Part shown: positions 1 to 7,707 of the stretch, one piece after another
Layout of the letters: every line of letters starts with the position of its first letter
Position numbering within the stretch: the stretch's first letter is position 1
Origin: Trabulsiella guamensis ATCC 49490
Lineage (GTDB): Bacteria > Pseudomonadota > Gammaproteobacteria > Enterobacterales > Enterobacteriaceae
DNA: 64,000 bases
Assembly (NCBI RefSeq): GCF_000734965.1
Contig: NZ_JMTB01000062.1
Location: 1-64,000, forward strand
Direction of reading: 5' to 3'
The notes under the pieces: generated by a model
Told to the model about the DNA's origin: nothing
The model's database searches: none
What the model saw: the letters and a program-made list of their open reading frames with translations, nothing else
Position numbers and translations under genes: made by a program

Positions 1-12
1 AGCTCATTGTTT

Positions 13-234
13 TCATGGAAAATCGCAACCATGAAGCGAAAAAAAGGCTGCCACTAAGATTAAGGCAGCCTGAGAAAACCTATCAAGTAAATGCAAAATA
101 ACGAACGATTCAGACCTTTCCTGTGGTGCCGGGTGCCTCCCGGTGAGCAGAAAACTGGTCATTTCTGCCCGCGTGAACACTAACAAGGACGCAGCCCAAC
201 CAGTTACGCGCCTCCGCACAGGGGCATTCACCAC
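13..234 (-). CDS. Small phage protein of unknown function
   Basis: A 73-aa open frame lies downstream of Q on the same strand, beyond the putative late terminator. It has an Arg-rich start (residues 6-9) and a hydrophobic stretch in the C-terminal third. I believe similar small ORFs recur in enteric prophages, but I cannot assign a function. A GC-rich hairpin region that could instead be a small RNA (120-185) overlaps its middle, so the frame may be incidental. Moderate to low confidence that it is translated. Confidence 0.35.
   Translation of the reverse strand: MVNAPVRRRVTGWAASLLVFTRAEMTSFLLTGRHPAPQERSESFVILHLLDRFSQAALILVAAFFSLHGCDFP
120..185 (-). ncRNA. Possible C4-like structured antisense RNA
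   Basis: Two adjacent stem-loops are visible: CCGGG/CCCGG (about 130-143) and GCAGAAA/TTTCTGC (about 147-168). On the minus strand the region reads as a compact multi-stem RNA resembling the C4 antisense RNAs of P1-type and enteric prophages. The family assignment is from memory and unverified; a covariance-model search would decide. Confidence 0.25.
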
Positions 235-391
235 GGATTTAGTTTAAATCCGGCGCTGACCACCAGCAAGCAGCACGACATGAGAATAGTCAACTTTTAG
301 CTGCGACACTACGCAGGCACATCGGGAAGTGCGCTCCGTTTCGTGGAGCAGACGCCGCCGCGTGACCAGCGGAATCACCACATAGCATAGG

Positions 392-422
392 GCAAAAACA
401 AACACCCCGCCGAGTGGCAGGG
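392..422 (-). terminator. tR'-like intrinsic terminator after Q
   Basis: On the minus strand a 7-bp stem (CCCTGCC / GGCGGGG, one G-U pair, loop ACTC) is followed by a T-rich tract (TGTTTGTTTTT). It lies about 45-70 nt downstream of the putative late promoter, where lambdoid phages place the terminator that Q overrides. Confidence 0.5.
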
Positions 423-464
423 TTCGTAATCAGTTTCATTTGGATACAGGCATCCATGATTTAA

Positions 465-494
465 AGCATACACGACAACTTCGGACAAAATCAA
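465..494 (-). promoter_or_regulatory. Putative late promoter pR'
   Basis: On the minus strand TTGATT (-35, 489-494) and TATGCT (-10, 465-470) are separated by 18 nt, directly downstream of Q. The position matches pR' of lambdoid phages, where Q loads and reads through tR'. Sequence-only prediction. Confidence 0.4.
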
Positions 495-536
495 GCTCCA
501 TGATTCGAAAATGATAAATATTACTTCTATCGTTAC

Positions 537-1316
537 CTAACTAGTTATTCTTTGAAACGCATCATCTGCCTTTTGTGCCTCCCTATAGCAGATGACCACC
601 AGCGATTCAAGGAACGGCTTCCAGTTGCGTGTCCATGTCCTGACATGTAGTTCAGGGACGCGCTTCAGAATAACCTTATGCGCAGCCGTTGATGGCACCG
701 ATGAAAAACCGTTTCCAGAGCAACGCCCACACCTTTTATACACTGGCGCGCCACGCTCTCTGGTGGCTTTTCGGTCGAGCACCTCACCTTTGCCGCCGCA
801 ACGGCATCGGGCCAGCAGCTCACCTTTACCGTTACATGCCGCGCATGTACGCCTGACCAGTTCGTGCCTGATTTTCGGCGGTACGATTTCCATTCCGTCA
901 GAGTTGAAGACTCCAGGATGTTTGATCACATCCTCATACTGAGAGGTTAATCCGCTGCCGCTGCAACTGTGACACGTCACGCTGGTTTCCGCTGAACGGG
1001 AGTATTCGGAAAAGGCGAATTGTGCGAGCACCAGCATACACCAGCCAAACTCGCCTGCTGCTGCTTTACGTACATTCCTGGGTGCCGAATCCATCGCGTG
1101 ACGCGCCAGAGCCTGTACAGCCAGCTGCTCATCGCTTTTGCTGATCCCGGTCTTACCAAAGAAGGCTGCCAGACCAAACCGCGCGCGGCTGCTGGTGGTA
1201 CCAATGGCCGCCATAACATCAGTGCCGGTGAGGCGCTCCGGAGAGGTTCCTTTCACGTCGTCGCTGATATGCATTCCCTGAGGGCTGAAGTGTTTTAACG
1301 ATGCCTCAAGCTTCAT
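537..1316 (-). CDS. Q: Phage late antitermination protein Q (phage 82 type)
   Basis: 259 aa. The middle and C-terminal half carry several CxxCxGxG-like motifs (CHSCSGSG, CAACNGKG, CRCGGKG, CGRCSGNG) giving a DnaJ-like zinc-binding region, as in the Q82-type antiterminators. These proteins load on RNA polymerase paused at the late promoter and let it pass the late terminator; a promoter and terminator of the right kind follow at 392-494. The ATG at 1316 is preferred over an upstream GTG (1325) because GGGGAG lies 9 nt before it and it overlaps the upstream stop by ATGA. It is the last gene of the early right operon. Confidence 0.85.
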   Translation of the reverse strand: MKLEASLKHFSPQGMHISDDVKGTSPERLTGTDVMAAIGTTSSRARFGLAAFFGKTGISKSDEQLAVQALARHAMDSAPRNVRKAAAGEFGWCMLVLAQFAFSEYSRSAETSVTCHSCSGSGLTSQYEDVIKHPGVFNSDGMEIVPPKIRHELVRRTCAACNGKGELLARCRCGGKGEVLDRKATRERGAPVYKRCGRCSGNGFSSVPSTAAHKVILKRVPELHVRTWTRNWKPFLESLVVICYREAQKADDAFQRITS

Positions 1317-2173
1317 TGTTCGCACTCCCCAACCAGATTAAGAATGACCGCCGCGCCTTTGTCTTCCATATATTCCTCCTTTCCACTTGCCAGAAACCAG
1401 CTGCAAACCTCTACAGCTTCAGCACGTGTCACTGGTTTGATGGTCGCCAGCAATTTTTCCAGGTATCGCTCACGGTCGTACACAGATTCATGGTGCTCGG
1501 AATAACCAAATTCGTAACCGAGTTCCTGACCTGAAGTGTGGCGAACGCTGTAGAGCCAGTCCCAGTAAACAAACTCACGAACAACATCTGACAGTGTATG
1601 AGGCTCTGGTAGAACGTCACGATAGCCATCAACATATGCGCGACGCTGATCATCAATTTCATTCATACGACTGCCGTCAATGCTTCCATCTCTCTTTTCG
1701 TCTACTGTCCATCCCCACTGGTAATCATCAGTAAATTTTGGGGAAGACCTGATCACTCGCTCGGCCTCTACGTCCTCCATCGCTGCTTCATAGCTGCCGA
1801 ACGTAGCGCGCACATCAGCAGCTTTCTTGATGTTCTTACGCGCATTCTCAATAGCCCTGGCCGGGTTATCCATGCCGATGGTACCGAAAGCTACCTGGAA
1901 AGGATCGCCTCCATTCGCCAGAAGATAACGGGAATACCGTTCCTCGGCCTCTTTTGGAGAGATTTTAATTTTCTCCAGCGCAGCTTCTGCAGCGTCCAGA
2001 TGTGCCGGTTCATTCAGGCGGATAACCTCCAGTACCCACAGATAGGCATCGGTCTGTTTATGCCCGGTGATTCTCCGTTGCTCAGGCAGAGGTTTGATGT
2101 TTGCTAGGGCGGAGCTGTGCGCTGCCGTCGGGATGGTGAATAGTGCTTTATGTTCGTTGTTATCTGTACGCAT
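1313..2173 (-). CDS. Phage protein of unknown function between primase and Q
   Basis: 286 aa, predicted soluble and acidic, rich in Glu/Asp and aromatic residues in its C-terminal half. No catalytic motif is recognisable. Start and stop overlap the neighbours (TAATG with the primase gene, ATGA with Q), so it is translationally coupled in the early right operon. Its place between replication genes and Q suggests an accessory role in DNA metabolism or host takeover, but that is inference only. Confidence 0.75.
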   Translation of the reverse strand: MRTDNNEHKALFTIPTAAHSSALANIKPLPEQRRITGHKQTDAYLWVLEVIRLNEPAHLDAAEAALEKIKISPKEAEERYSRYLLANGGDPFQVAFGTIGMDNPARAIENARKNIKKAADVRATFGSYEAAMEDVEAERVIRSSPKFTDDYQWGWTVDEKRDGSIDGSRMNEIDDQRRAYVDGYRDVLPEPHTLSDVVREFVYWDWLYSVRHTSGQELGYEFGYSEHHESVYDRERYLEKLLATIKPVTRAEAVEVCSWFLASGKEEYMEDKGAAVILNLVGECEQ

Positions 2174-3144
2174 TACGCAGCCGCCTTTTTCTTGTAGAAA
2201 ACCTGTTCACGAACCTGATCACCGTTCATGAGCATATCGTTAAAGTCACCGTTGTCCGGCCAGCGTACACTGACTTTTACCAGGTCATTTTTCGCCAGCA
2301 GATTGGCGTGAGCGCACTCAAACGCCGCGGCCTGCCCGGTGGCAGAATGCTTGTCCATATCAGCGAAAACGATCAGATGTTTTACCCCTGCCGGCACCCG
2401 AAATTTTTTCATGAAATTGCTGTTCATTACCGCCCAGGTATTTACGCCATAAATCTGATAGCAGGAGAGCGCCGTTTCGATGCCCTCTGCGATCCCCAGT
2501 GTTGAGGACACGGGAAACATACGGATGGCTACAGATCGGGCATATTCGAGGTAGTTATCTTCCTGCAGGGATTTTTGCCGTTTGGCGCTTTCCCCCAGCG
2601 GCGCTTTGCGATCCCCTTCAAGTAAGGTTCGGTGGAGATAGCACAATTCACCTTTATCATCGGTGGCGAGAGCATAGAGAGCGTGATAAATCCTGCCCGC
2701 ATGACGCTGCTTTTCGCAGAACCGGATCGCCTCAGAGGGTAATTTGTTGATCCCGCGCTGACGCAGATACCCTTCCCCGTTGGTACCGCGCAAGGGCACC
2801 AACTTTGCGAATTTACTGATGGCGCGCTGGCGTAACTTCGCCGCAGAGCTGTTGACGGGGATTTTCTCCCGGCGGTAGTCATTGCCAATCAACTGATCCA
2901 CCTCTGAGCAGAGTGCCGAGAAAGTCTTCCCGGTCTGCGTGAGGGAAAGCAGCTTCATGCCGTCTCCACTACCACATACGCAGATCCACGTCCCGGTACC
3001 TTCGCGATCGTCGATACGGAATTTTCCGCGCGCACCGCATACCGGACATTCTCCCCTGTAGTGGTGTTTCCCGGTTATTGGTGGCAGGCCGTAATGTTCA
3101 AGAATTTCCGTCCAGCGGCCTTTTGCCGCTTCTGCTGTCTTCAC
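2173..3144 (-). CDS. Phage DNA primase (zinc finger plus TOPRIM)
   Basis: 323 aa. An N-terminal zinc-ribbon (CPVC near residue 34 and CVC near 55) resembles the P4 alpha-type primase zinc domain. A TOPRIM domain in the C-terminal half shows GIAEGIETAL and the acidic FADMDK motif that binds the catalytic metals. The protein should synthesise RNA primers for phage replication. Its start overlaps the helicase stop by ATGA, and the pair forms the replication module, replacing the lambda O/P genes. No helicase domain is fused, so the separate helicase upstream supplies it. Confidence 0.88.
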   Translation of the reverse strand: MKTAEAAKGRWTEILEHYGLPPITGKHHYRGECPVCGARGKFRIDDREGTGTWICVCGSGDGMKLLSLTQTGKTFSALCSEVDQLIGNDYRREKIPVNSSAAKLRQRAISKFAKLVPLRGTNGEGYLRQRGINKLPSEAIRFCEKQRHAGRIYHALYALATDDKGELCYLHRTLLEGDRKAPLGESAKRQKSLQEDNYLEYARSVAIRMFPVSSTLGIAEGIETALSCYQIYGVNTWAVMNSNFMKKFRVPAGVKHLIVFADMDKHSATGQAAAFECAHANLLAKNDLVKVSVRWPDNGDFNDMLMNGDQVREQVFYKKKAAA

Positions 3145-4739
3145 GCTGTTCTTCTCCCCAGCATACTGCGAATATTTTCAACCTGTTGTTTTGCGCTGAC
3201 GATCCGGTTTGTAGTGGCCGCACTGTCGGCCCTCTCCTGTCCCTTCGCAAATTTGATGAGTTTGTGCCTGATGTAGTTGTTTACCTCCGGAGTAATCTCC
3301 ATCGGAAAATCGCTCAGGCCATTGGGCCACTCGCCAAATTTGTCGCGGTAGGTATGTGAGCACCAGCCGTCACTGATGGGTTTGCCCATAGAGGAACGCT
3401 GGCGCTGATAGAATTTGATCTGGCTCCACCAGGACTGTTTGTCCGCTTTGGTGTAAACCGTTCCGCCTTTTTTGAGCTTTTTAAGGTTGCGTTGGGTGTC
3501 TGTTTCAACATCCTCACCGACCAGCGGCTTAAATCCGCATTTCGGGCAGACGTAAACACCTGCAGGTTTCATGAAATGGCATTCAGGGCATTCTTTCGGG
3601 AGCTTTTCTTCCCGTTCTGCAGCCTCGCGCGCTGCTGACTCTTTCATGCCATCATTTTTTGAGGGGAGATCGTTATATTCGATGGCATCAGGAAACCCCA
3701 GACGGTGAACCGTTCCGCTGTGATCGAAGATAAGACAGGCATCTTTACCGGGTGCAGTTCGAAGCCCGCGCCCTAACGCCTGTAGCCACCGGATTTCACT
3801 TTTTGTCGGACGTGCATAAATCACGCAACGAACATCGCTGTCAAAGCCTGCTACCAGTACGCCAACACTGACAATAATTTTTGTAGCGCCAGTCTCGAAA
3901 CGGTTGATCATCAGTTGGCGCTCGTCATGTGGTGTTTCAGCCACCATGACCTCTGCATTCACACCGGCCTTGTTGAATTGCATGGTCACATAGTTGGCGT
4001 GAGCCTTGTTTACACAGAACGCTACCGTCGGCAGGTCGCGACCATTGCGCAGCCAGTTATCAACGATGTCACCAACCAGATCAGAACCACACATGATTTC
4101 CGCCAGTTGGGCTTCATCATAATCAGAACCATACTCGGCTGAGATTTTCGTTTTGACACCCTGCAGATCCGGCTTTGTCGGGGCGTAAAACTCGTAATTA
4201 CTCAGATCACCACGCTGGATCAACTCTCCGATAGTCGTCGGTTTAATCAGGCGCTGGTAATAACGACCAAGGAAAGGTGAAAACGGCGTACCGGAAAGGC
4301 CAATAACCTTCGCCTTTGACTCCGTGGTGATACGCTCAATCTCTTTCAGAATGCGGCGTTTTCTCAGATGGGCTTCGTCGATAATCAGCAGATCAATATC
4401 CTTAGGGAAATCACGCCGAATCAGTGTGTCGGCGCTGGCGATCTGAATTTGCAGACTTGGGTCATAGTTGGGGTGATCACGCCAGATAAAACTGATCTGG
4501 TCTTCCGGCAGTCCGTATTGCGCGAAACGCTGGGCAGTCTGGTTAATAAGAATGGTATAGGGCACCACAAACAAAACGCGCATGCCACGGCTTACCAGAC
4601 CTGCAGCAACGAAAGCCGCCAGTCCAGTTTTTCCGCTTCCGGTAGGCATATACATCATGAATGATTCGTATGCCTTCCAGTCCCTGCGCAGCATGTTGAG
4701 TGCGCGTTCCTGCGCAAAATTCGGTTTGATGTTCAGCAT
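3141..4739 (-). CDS. Phage replicative DEAD/DEAH-box helicase (SF2)
   Basis: 532 aa. Superfamily 2 motifs are in order: Walker A PTGSGKT near residue 32, DEAH (IIDEAH) near 117, SGT (LSGTPF) near 150, and motif VI (QALGRGLRTA) near 320. A zinc-knuckle (CPEC...CPKC) sits near residue 380. It should unwind DNA for the phage, working with the primase encoded next to it. The ATG at 4739 is chosen because AAAGGGG precedes it; an in-frame GTG at 4799 would add 20 residues but has no clear ribosome site. Confidence 0.88.
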   Translation of the reverse strand: MLNIKPNFAQERALNMLRRDWKAYESFMMYMPTGSGKTGLAAFVAAGLVSRGMRVLFVVPYTILINQTAQRFAQYGLPEDQISFIWRDHPNYDPSLQIQIASADTLIRRDFPKDIDLLIIDEAHLRKRRILKEIERITTESKAKVIGLSGTPFSPFLGRYYQRLIKPTTIGELIQRGDLSNYEFYAPTKPDLQGVKTKISAEYGSDYDEAQLAEIMCGSDLVGDIVDNWLRNGRDLPTVAFCVNKAHANYVTMQFNKAGVNAEVMVAETPHDERQLMINRFETGATKIIVSVGVLVAGFDSDVRCVIYARPTKSEIRWLQALGRGLRTAPGKDACLIFDHSGTVHRLGFPDAIEYNDLPSKNDGMKESAAREAAEREEKLPKECPECHFMKPAGVYVCPKCGFKPLVGEDVETDTQRNLKKLKKGGTVYTKADKQSWWSQIKFYQRQRSSMGKPISDGWCSHTYRDKFGEWPNGLSDFPMEITPEVNNYIRHKLIKFAKGQERADSAATTNRIVSAKQQVENIRSMLGRRTA

Positions 4740-4950
4740 TATCAACCCCTTTAATTTCCACTCTTCCAGGAAAAACCAATCTGGTTTAACCGCGTACACC
4801 TGCGTATCACTTAGCGAGTACGTCCGAATTTTTTGGTGTGGTCTCTGAGATCTGCACCTAACTAACCAATGGAGATGCCTGCTGGAAAAGGCCTATTCCC
4901 ATCCCTCTCCGATCTCCCCCCTTACCCCCCTCTTACCTCTCCCTTATTCA

Positions 4951-4970
4951 TGTACTAGATAGCTAGTACA
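4951..4970. repeat. Perfect 8-bp inverted repeat
   Basis: TGTACTAG and CTAGTACA are separated by ATAG. The palindrome lies next to a strongly strand-biased purine tract upstream of the helicase gene and could be a protein-binding site or part of a replication origin. No T-run follows, so it is not a typical terminator. Confidence 0.55.
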
Positions 4971-5015
4971 ACAAAATGTAAAAAAGTAAGTGGGTGGTAC
5001 CAGCTTCATCAGCAA

Positions 5016-5060
5016 CTGACACCTTTAAGTCAGACTGCAACCAGGCACCTTTAAGCCCGG
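5016..5060 (-). promoter_or_regulatory. Tandem RNA hairpins with an identical 8-nt loop
   Basis: On the minus strand two hairpins follow each other: CCGGGC-TTAAAGGT-GCCTGG (5041-5060) and CTGAC-TTAAAGGT-GTCAG (5016-5033). The loops are identical while the stems differ. The first stem is fully paired only as minus-strand RNA (one G-U pair; the plus strand would have A-C), so the early right transcript is the functional strand. Candidate roles are an antitermination (nut- or put-like) site or a regulatory-protein target. Confidence 0.6.
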
Positions 5061-5065
5061 TATCG

Positions 5066-5359
5066 TCAGGCGCGCTGTTGCGTTCCTGCCAGAGGCGGCT
5101 GGGCTGTGTAGCCCTGAATTGCCCGCCCGTGTGTTTCAACGAACCTGCGAAGCCTCACATTGGCTTCATGCCTTGCCCGGTTCTCCCTGCGGTATGAAAC
5201 CGGCTCGGCGTCAAACGTGATTTCGTAAACCTCTGCGTACTTCAGCGCTACTTTGCGACGGAGGGACGGAGGAAAACTCAGTAACTGCTGTTGGATCCAC
5301 GCTGCGTCCGCCAGGCTATAAAGCGAGGGCAGATCAACCTGCACATAATCCGGATACAT
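5066..5359 (-). CDS. Small phage protein in the cII position
   Basis: 97 aa with a very basic middle part (RRENRARHEANVRLRRF). It follows the Cro-like gene, the place where lambda has cII, but no helix-turn-helix is evident and I do not recognise the family. GGAGG lies 5 nt before the ATG, which supports the start. It is probably co-transcribed with cro and the replication genes. Confidence 0.7.
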   Translation of the reverse strand: MYPDYVQVDLPSLYSLADAAWIQQQLLSFPPSLRRKVALKYAEVYEITFDAEPVSYRRENRARHEANVRLRRFVETHGRAIQGYTAQPPLAGTQQRA

Positions 5360-5377
5360 ATCGCCTCCGGTGACATG

Positions 5378-5593
5378 TCACGCCTCGTTGGACGAGTAAG
5401 GAAAAACGTCATCTAACGTACATCTGCTCCCTGATTTTCTAAGTCCATCGACTATCGATCGGCAGTCATCAAGGCTTGGCTTACGAATTCCCTGCTCATA
5501 ATTCGAAAGTCGGGAAGGTTTCCATCCCAATGCAGATGCAAGCTCAGCTTGCGTTAGTCCGATTCCTTTTCTTTCTTGGGCAATCCGGTTCAT
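5378..5593 (-). CDS. cro: Cro-like HTH repressor
   Basis: 71 aa, essentially one XRE-type helix-turn-helix domain (LTQAELASALGW then SRLSNYEQGIRKPS). The recognition region closely matches that of the CI protein encoded divergently ([14 protein letters not shown]), as expected if both read the same operators. The start at 5593 has CGGAG 6 nt upstream; a longer frame from 5629 would place the start inside an operator. It should be the first gene of the early right operon and drive the lytic choice. Confidence 0.88.
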   Translation of the reverse strand: MNRIAQERKGIGLTQAELASALGWKPSRLSNYEQGIRKPSLDDCRSIVDGLRKSGSRCTLDDVFPYSSNEA

Positions 5594-5626
5594 TAGGCAC
5601 TCCGAAGTAATCTCCGGAACATTACA

Positions 5627-5685
5627 CACAATTTGTGATTAACAAGCAACAACAAAATGTGTACGATAAAAATCCACGTTTCGTG
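5627..5685. promoter_or_regulatory. Right operator region OR (three sites) with PR and PRM
   Basis: Three spaced sites with the pattern CACAATTTGTG are visible: 5627-5637 (perfect), 5651-5661 (AACAAAATGTG) and 5675-5685 (CACGTTTCGTG). A minus-strand promoter (TTGCTT, 17 nt, TGTAAT) encloses the first site and would be PR for cro. cI lies on the other side, so PRM must also be here. The same motif recurs three times in OL (6461-6523). Confidence 0.8.
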
Positions 5686-5698
5686 TTAAATTGAAAGG

Positions 5699-6349
5699 AT
5701 GAAAACCATGCATGAAATTATCGGGGAAAGGATTAAATCTCTTAGGGAAGCTAAGGGGTTTAGTCAGGCGCAGCTAGCCAAGCTTTGCGGGTGGGCGGCC
5801 CCTTCCCGTCTAGGCAATTACGAGCTCGGCACAAGAAAAGTAAGTGCTGATGATGCACTTATTTTGGGTGAGGTGCTTGGCGTGTCTCCAGCACTGATTT
5901 TGTTTGGTGATAATGCAGGCCCTGTATACAAAAAATACGAATACCCAGTATTTTCACACGTTCAGGCTGGCATGTTTTCTACTGAGTTCGGCACATTTAC
6001 AGATCGTGACGATTCAGATGTTTGGGTAAGTACAACCAAAAGAGCTAGCGACCATGCGTTTTGGCTTGAGGTTGATGGCAACTCAATGACCGCTCCAACC
6101 GGATCCAAACCAAGCTTCCCTGAAGGGATGCTGATTTTGGTAGACCCTGACCAGCCAGTTGATCCTGGTGATTTTTGCATTGCCCGCCTTGGCGGCGACG
6201 AATTTACGTTTAAGAAACTTATACGAGATGGAGGAGTCAGTTATCTCCAACCACTGAACCCTCAATTTGGACTGATTTCCTGTAATGAGCATTGCAGGAT
6301 CGTCGGAAAAGTTGTCGCCTCACAATGGCCTGACGAAACGTTTGGCTAA
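5699..6349 (+). CDS. cI: CI-like prophage repressor (HTH plus S24 peptidase)
   Basis: 216 aa. Residues 5-60 form an XRE helix-turn-helix. The C-terminal half is a LexA/CI self-cleavage domain: Ala-Gly cleavage site at 90-91 (VQAGMF), nucleophile Ser129 (GNSM) and Lys172 (FTFKKL). The last 50 residues are very close to lambda CI, ending SQWPDETFG, while the DNA-binding domain differs, so the gene is a mosaic. All cleavage residues are present, so the prophage should be inducible through RecA. AAAGG touches the first ATG; the second ATG at 5708 has better spacing and may be the true start. Confidence 0.93.
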   Translation: MKTMHEIIGERIKSLREAKGFSQAQLAKLCGWAAPSRLGNYELGTRKVSADDALILGEVLGVSPALILFGDNAGPVYKKYEYPVFSHVQAGMFSTEFGTFTDRDDSDVWVSTTKRASDHAFWLEVDGNSMTAPTGSKPSFPEGMLILVDPDQPVDPGDFCIARLGGDEFTFKKLIRDGGVSYLQPLNPQFGLISCNEHCRIVGKVVASQWPDETFG

Positions 6350-6360
6350 TCATTATTTTT

Positions 6361-6384
6361 AACCCTGCATTGCAGGGTTTTTTT
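6361..6384 (+). terminator. Intrinsic terminator after cI
   Basis: A stem AACCCTGC/GCAGGGTT with a 3-nt loop is followed by seven T residues, 11 nt after the cI stop codon. It separates cI transcription from the early left operon. Confidence 0.9.
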
Positions 6385-6460
6385 GCTTTAAACCTCAGCC
6401 CCTCCCCTTCAGCCAAAATCAAAATAACTTGCCCAAAGAAAAATTCACAAAAAATTCAAA

Positions 6461-6523
6461 CACATATTGTGAAAAATACATGATGCACACAATTTGTGAT
6501 TGCAAATAAAATCACATATCGTG
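6461..6523 (+). promoter_or_regulatory. Left operator region OL (three sites) with PL
   Basis: Three operators match those in OR: CACATATTGTG (6461-6471), CACAATTTGTG (6488-6498, identical to the perfect OR site) and CACATATCGTG (6513-6523). A plausible PL is TTGCAA (6500-6505), 18 nt, TACATT (6524-6529), with the last operator inside the spacer. It would drive the small-gene operon that follows. Confidence 0.8.
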
Positions 6524-6560
6524 TACATTTATTTCATCGGCAAACAACGGAGCCAATGAA

Positions 6561-6770
6561 ATGAAAATGTCAGAACCCGAGTTCAATCAGTTCAACCAAA
6601 TCGCAGAAAAAGCTTTTCAAGCGGAATTAGTATGCAGCCTCATGGAAGACCACCCGCATAAACTTTCTGAATCTGAAGTAAGTGCTCTGGCATCCTTGTT
6701 GAAGAAACTGGCAGGTGATGTGTTTGTTTATATGAGCGAGGTTTCCCACCAGCTGGAGAACAGCAAATGA
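6561..6770 (+). CDS. Early left operon protein 1, unknown
   Basis: 69 aa, acidic and helical, no recognised domain. CGGAG 8 nt upstream supports the start. It is the first gene after PL, the position of N in lambda, but it lacks the Arg-rich motif of N proteins, so this phage appears not to encode a classical N here. Confidence 0.7.
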   Translation: MKMSEPEFNQFNQIAEKAFQAELVCSLMEDHPHKLSESEVSALASLLKKLAGDVFVYMSEVSHQLENSK

Positions 6771-7186
6771 AAACTCCCTTAGACATGCTTCAACACATTG
6801 TTGCTCAGATTTCCGAAGGAAATACTCTTCTGGAAATGATTTATAAAAACACCGAAGAAATGAATGAGGAAACTGATTGCGGCTTAGCCTGCCTCATTCG
6901 CTCTTTCGATAAAACCCGTGAAACAGCTTACGCATACATCGAAGAGTTAGCAAAAAATGAAAAGGCAGTACAGCCCCCCAGAGGGAATAGCGATAATATT
7001 GCTGATGATGTTTTTTACGCGACGGTCAGCGCGGCAAAACTCAGGGAACTGGCTCACGTATATAATGAGTCATATTTTTCAGGAAAAGACAGTGATGACG
7101 CCGATTGCCTCATGGCATCACTTATTTTCGATAATGCAATTAAGGTTCATGATTTACTGAAAAGTATCGAAGTAAAATTATGTTAA
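6767..7186 (+). CDS. Early left operon protein 2, unknown
   Basis: 139 aa, predicted mostly alpha-helical and acidic. Its ATG overlaps the preceding stop (ATGA), indicating coupled translation. It shares the small-helical character of its neighbour, but no family is recognised. A short gap (7187-7257) follows before the next gene. Confidence 0.7.
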   Translation: MKTPLDMLQHIVAQISEGNTLLEMIYKNTEEMNEETDCGLACLIRSFDKTRETAYAYIEELAKNEKAVQPPRGNSDNIADDVFYATVSAAKLRELAHVYNESYFSGKDSDDADCLMASLIFDNAIKVHDLLKSIEVKLC

Positions 7187-7257
7187 TCGATAAGTAATTT
7201 AAATCACACCATCACTGGTGGGGAATCGTGCAACCAAATTTCATCGAGGTGATATAT

Positions 7258-7371
7258 ATGTCATTCGTTAAGGATAAAGCAGCTCATAAAACAGCAAAGC
7301 TATTTACCTGTTATGGCAACAGCTACCTGCATATTGCAACCCTCTTTCTGCGTAAGGCTTATGGGAGGTAA
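7258..7371 (+). CDS. 37-aa phage micro-protein
   Basis: A 37-codon frame starts at an ATG preceded by GAGGTGATATAT (good ribosome site) and ends 2 nt before the next ATG. The product is basic with a short hydrophobic middle. No function can be given. The tight packing and ribosome site argue that it is real. Confidence 0.6.
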   Translation: MSFVKDKAAHKTAKLFTCYGNSYLHIATLFLRKAYGR

Positions 7372-7373
7372 TC

Positions 7374-7574
7374 ATGTGGGACCCATCAACAGATGACAGC
7401 ATTGAAGATGTAGCGAATTCATCCAGAAATCTTAATGAACTATTGGACCTGATGCATCTTTGTTTTAAGGAAATGAACCCTCTCCAGACTAAACAGTTAC
7501 TTGGTCTTGCTCTGAACATCTCATCAGATATCGATATCTGGGTGAAGGCAGAGGAAAAGCGACGTGAAAAATAA
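7374..7574 (+). CDS. Early left operon protein, unknown (66 aa)
   Basis: 66 aa, acidic N-terminus (DPSTDDSIEDV) and a lysine/arginine-rich tail. GGGAGG lies just before the start, overlapping the end of the 37-aa gene. It overlaps the next gene by 11 nt. No recognised domain. Confidence 0.65.
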   Translation: MWDPSTDDSIEDVANSSRNLNELLDLMHLCFKEMNPLQTKQLLGLALNISSDIDIWVKAEEKRREK

Positions 7575-7704
7575 CACCATTGAAATTTATCGCCGCCGCA
7601 TTGCTATTGCGGCATTAAACCGAATGAAGCGCAAGACCGGAGGTTATCGCCTTACCGTTTCAATGCCGAATGACAATATCCAGTTTATCGATATCGACGA
7701 ATAA
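7564..7704 (+). CDS. 46-aa basic phage protein (GTG start)
   Basis: The frame starts with GTG, with GAGGA 8 nt upstream inside the preceding gene, and ends 3 nt before the next ATG. The product is strongly basic in its first 27 residues (YRRR, RMKRKTGGYR) and acidic at the end (IDIDE). It fills what would otherwise be the only gap in a tightly packed operon. Function unknown. Confidence 0.55.
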   Translation: MKNNTIEIYRRRIAIAALNRMKRKTGGYRLTVSMPNDNIQFIDIDE

Positions 7705-7707
7705 GCC

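Larger units (their letters stand above)
4740..5065. other. Leader region of the phage replication genes, no gene seen
   Basis: This 326-nt gap holds no convincing gene on either strand. It contains three structures: a purine-rich tract on the minus strand (about 4893-4948), a perfect 8-bp inverted repeat TGTACTAG/CTAGTACA (4951-4970), and two tandem hairpins with the same loop (5016-5060). It is transcribed as part of the early right operon. It could hold the origin or an RNA control element. Confidence 0.6.

Noticed and set aside
592-942. 116-aa plus-strand frame opposite Q
   Set aside because: It mirrors the Q coding frame and has no ribosome site. Cysteine and GC pattern on the minus strand show Q is the real gene.
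6561-6770. N-type antiterminator after PL
   Set aside because: The position fits, but the protein is acidic and lacks the N-terminal Arg-rich RNA-binding motif.
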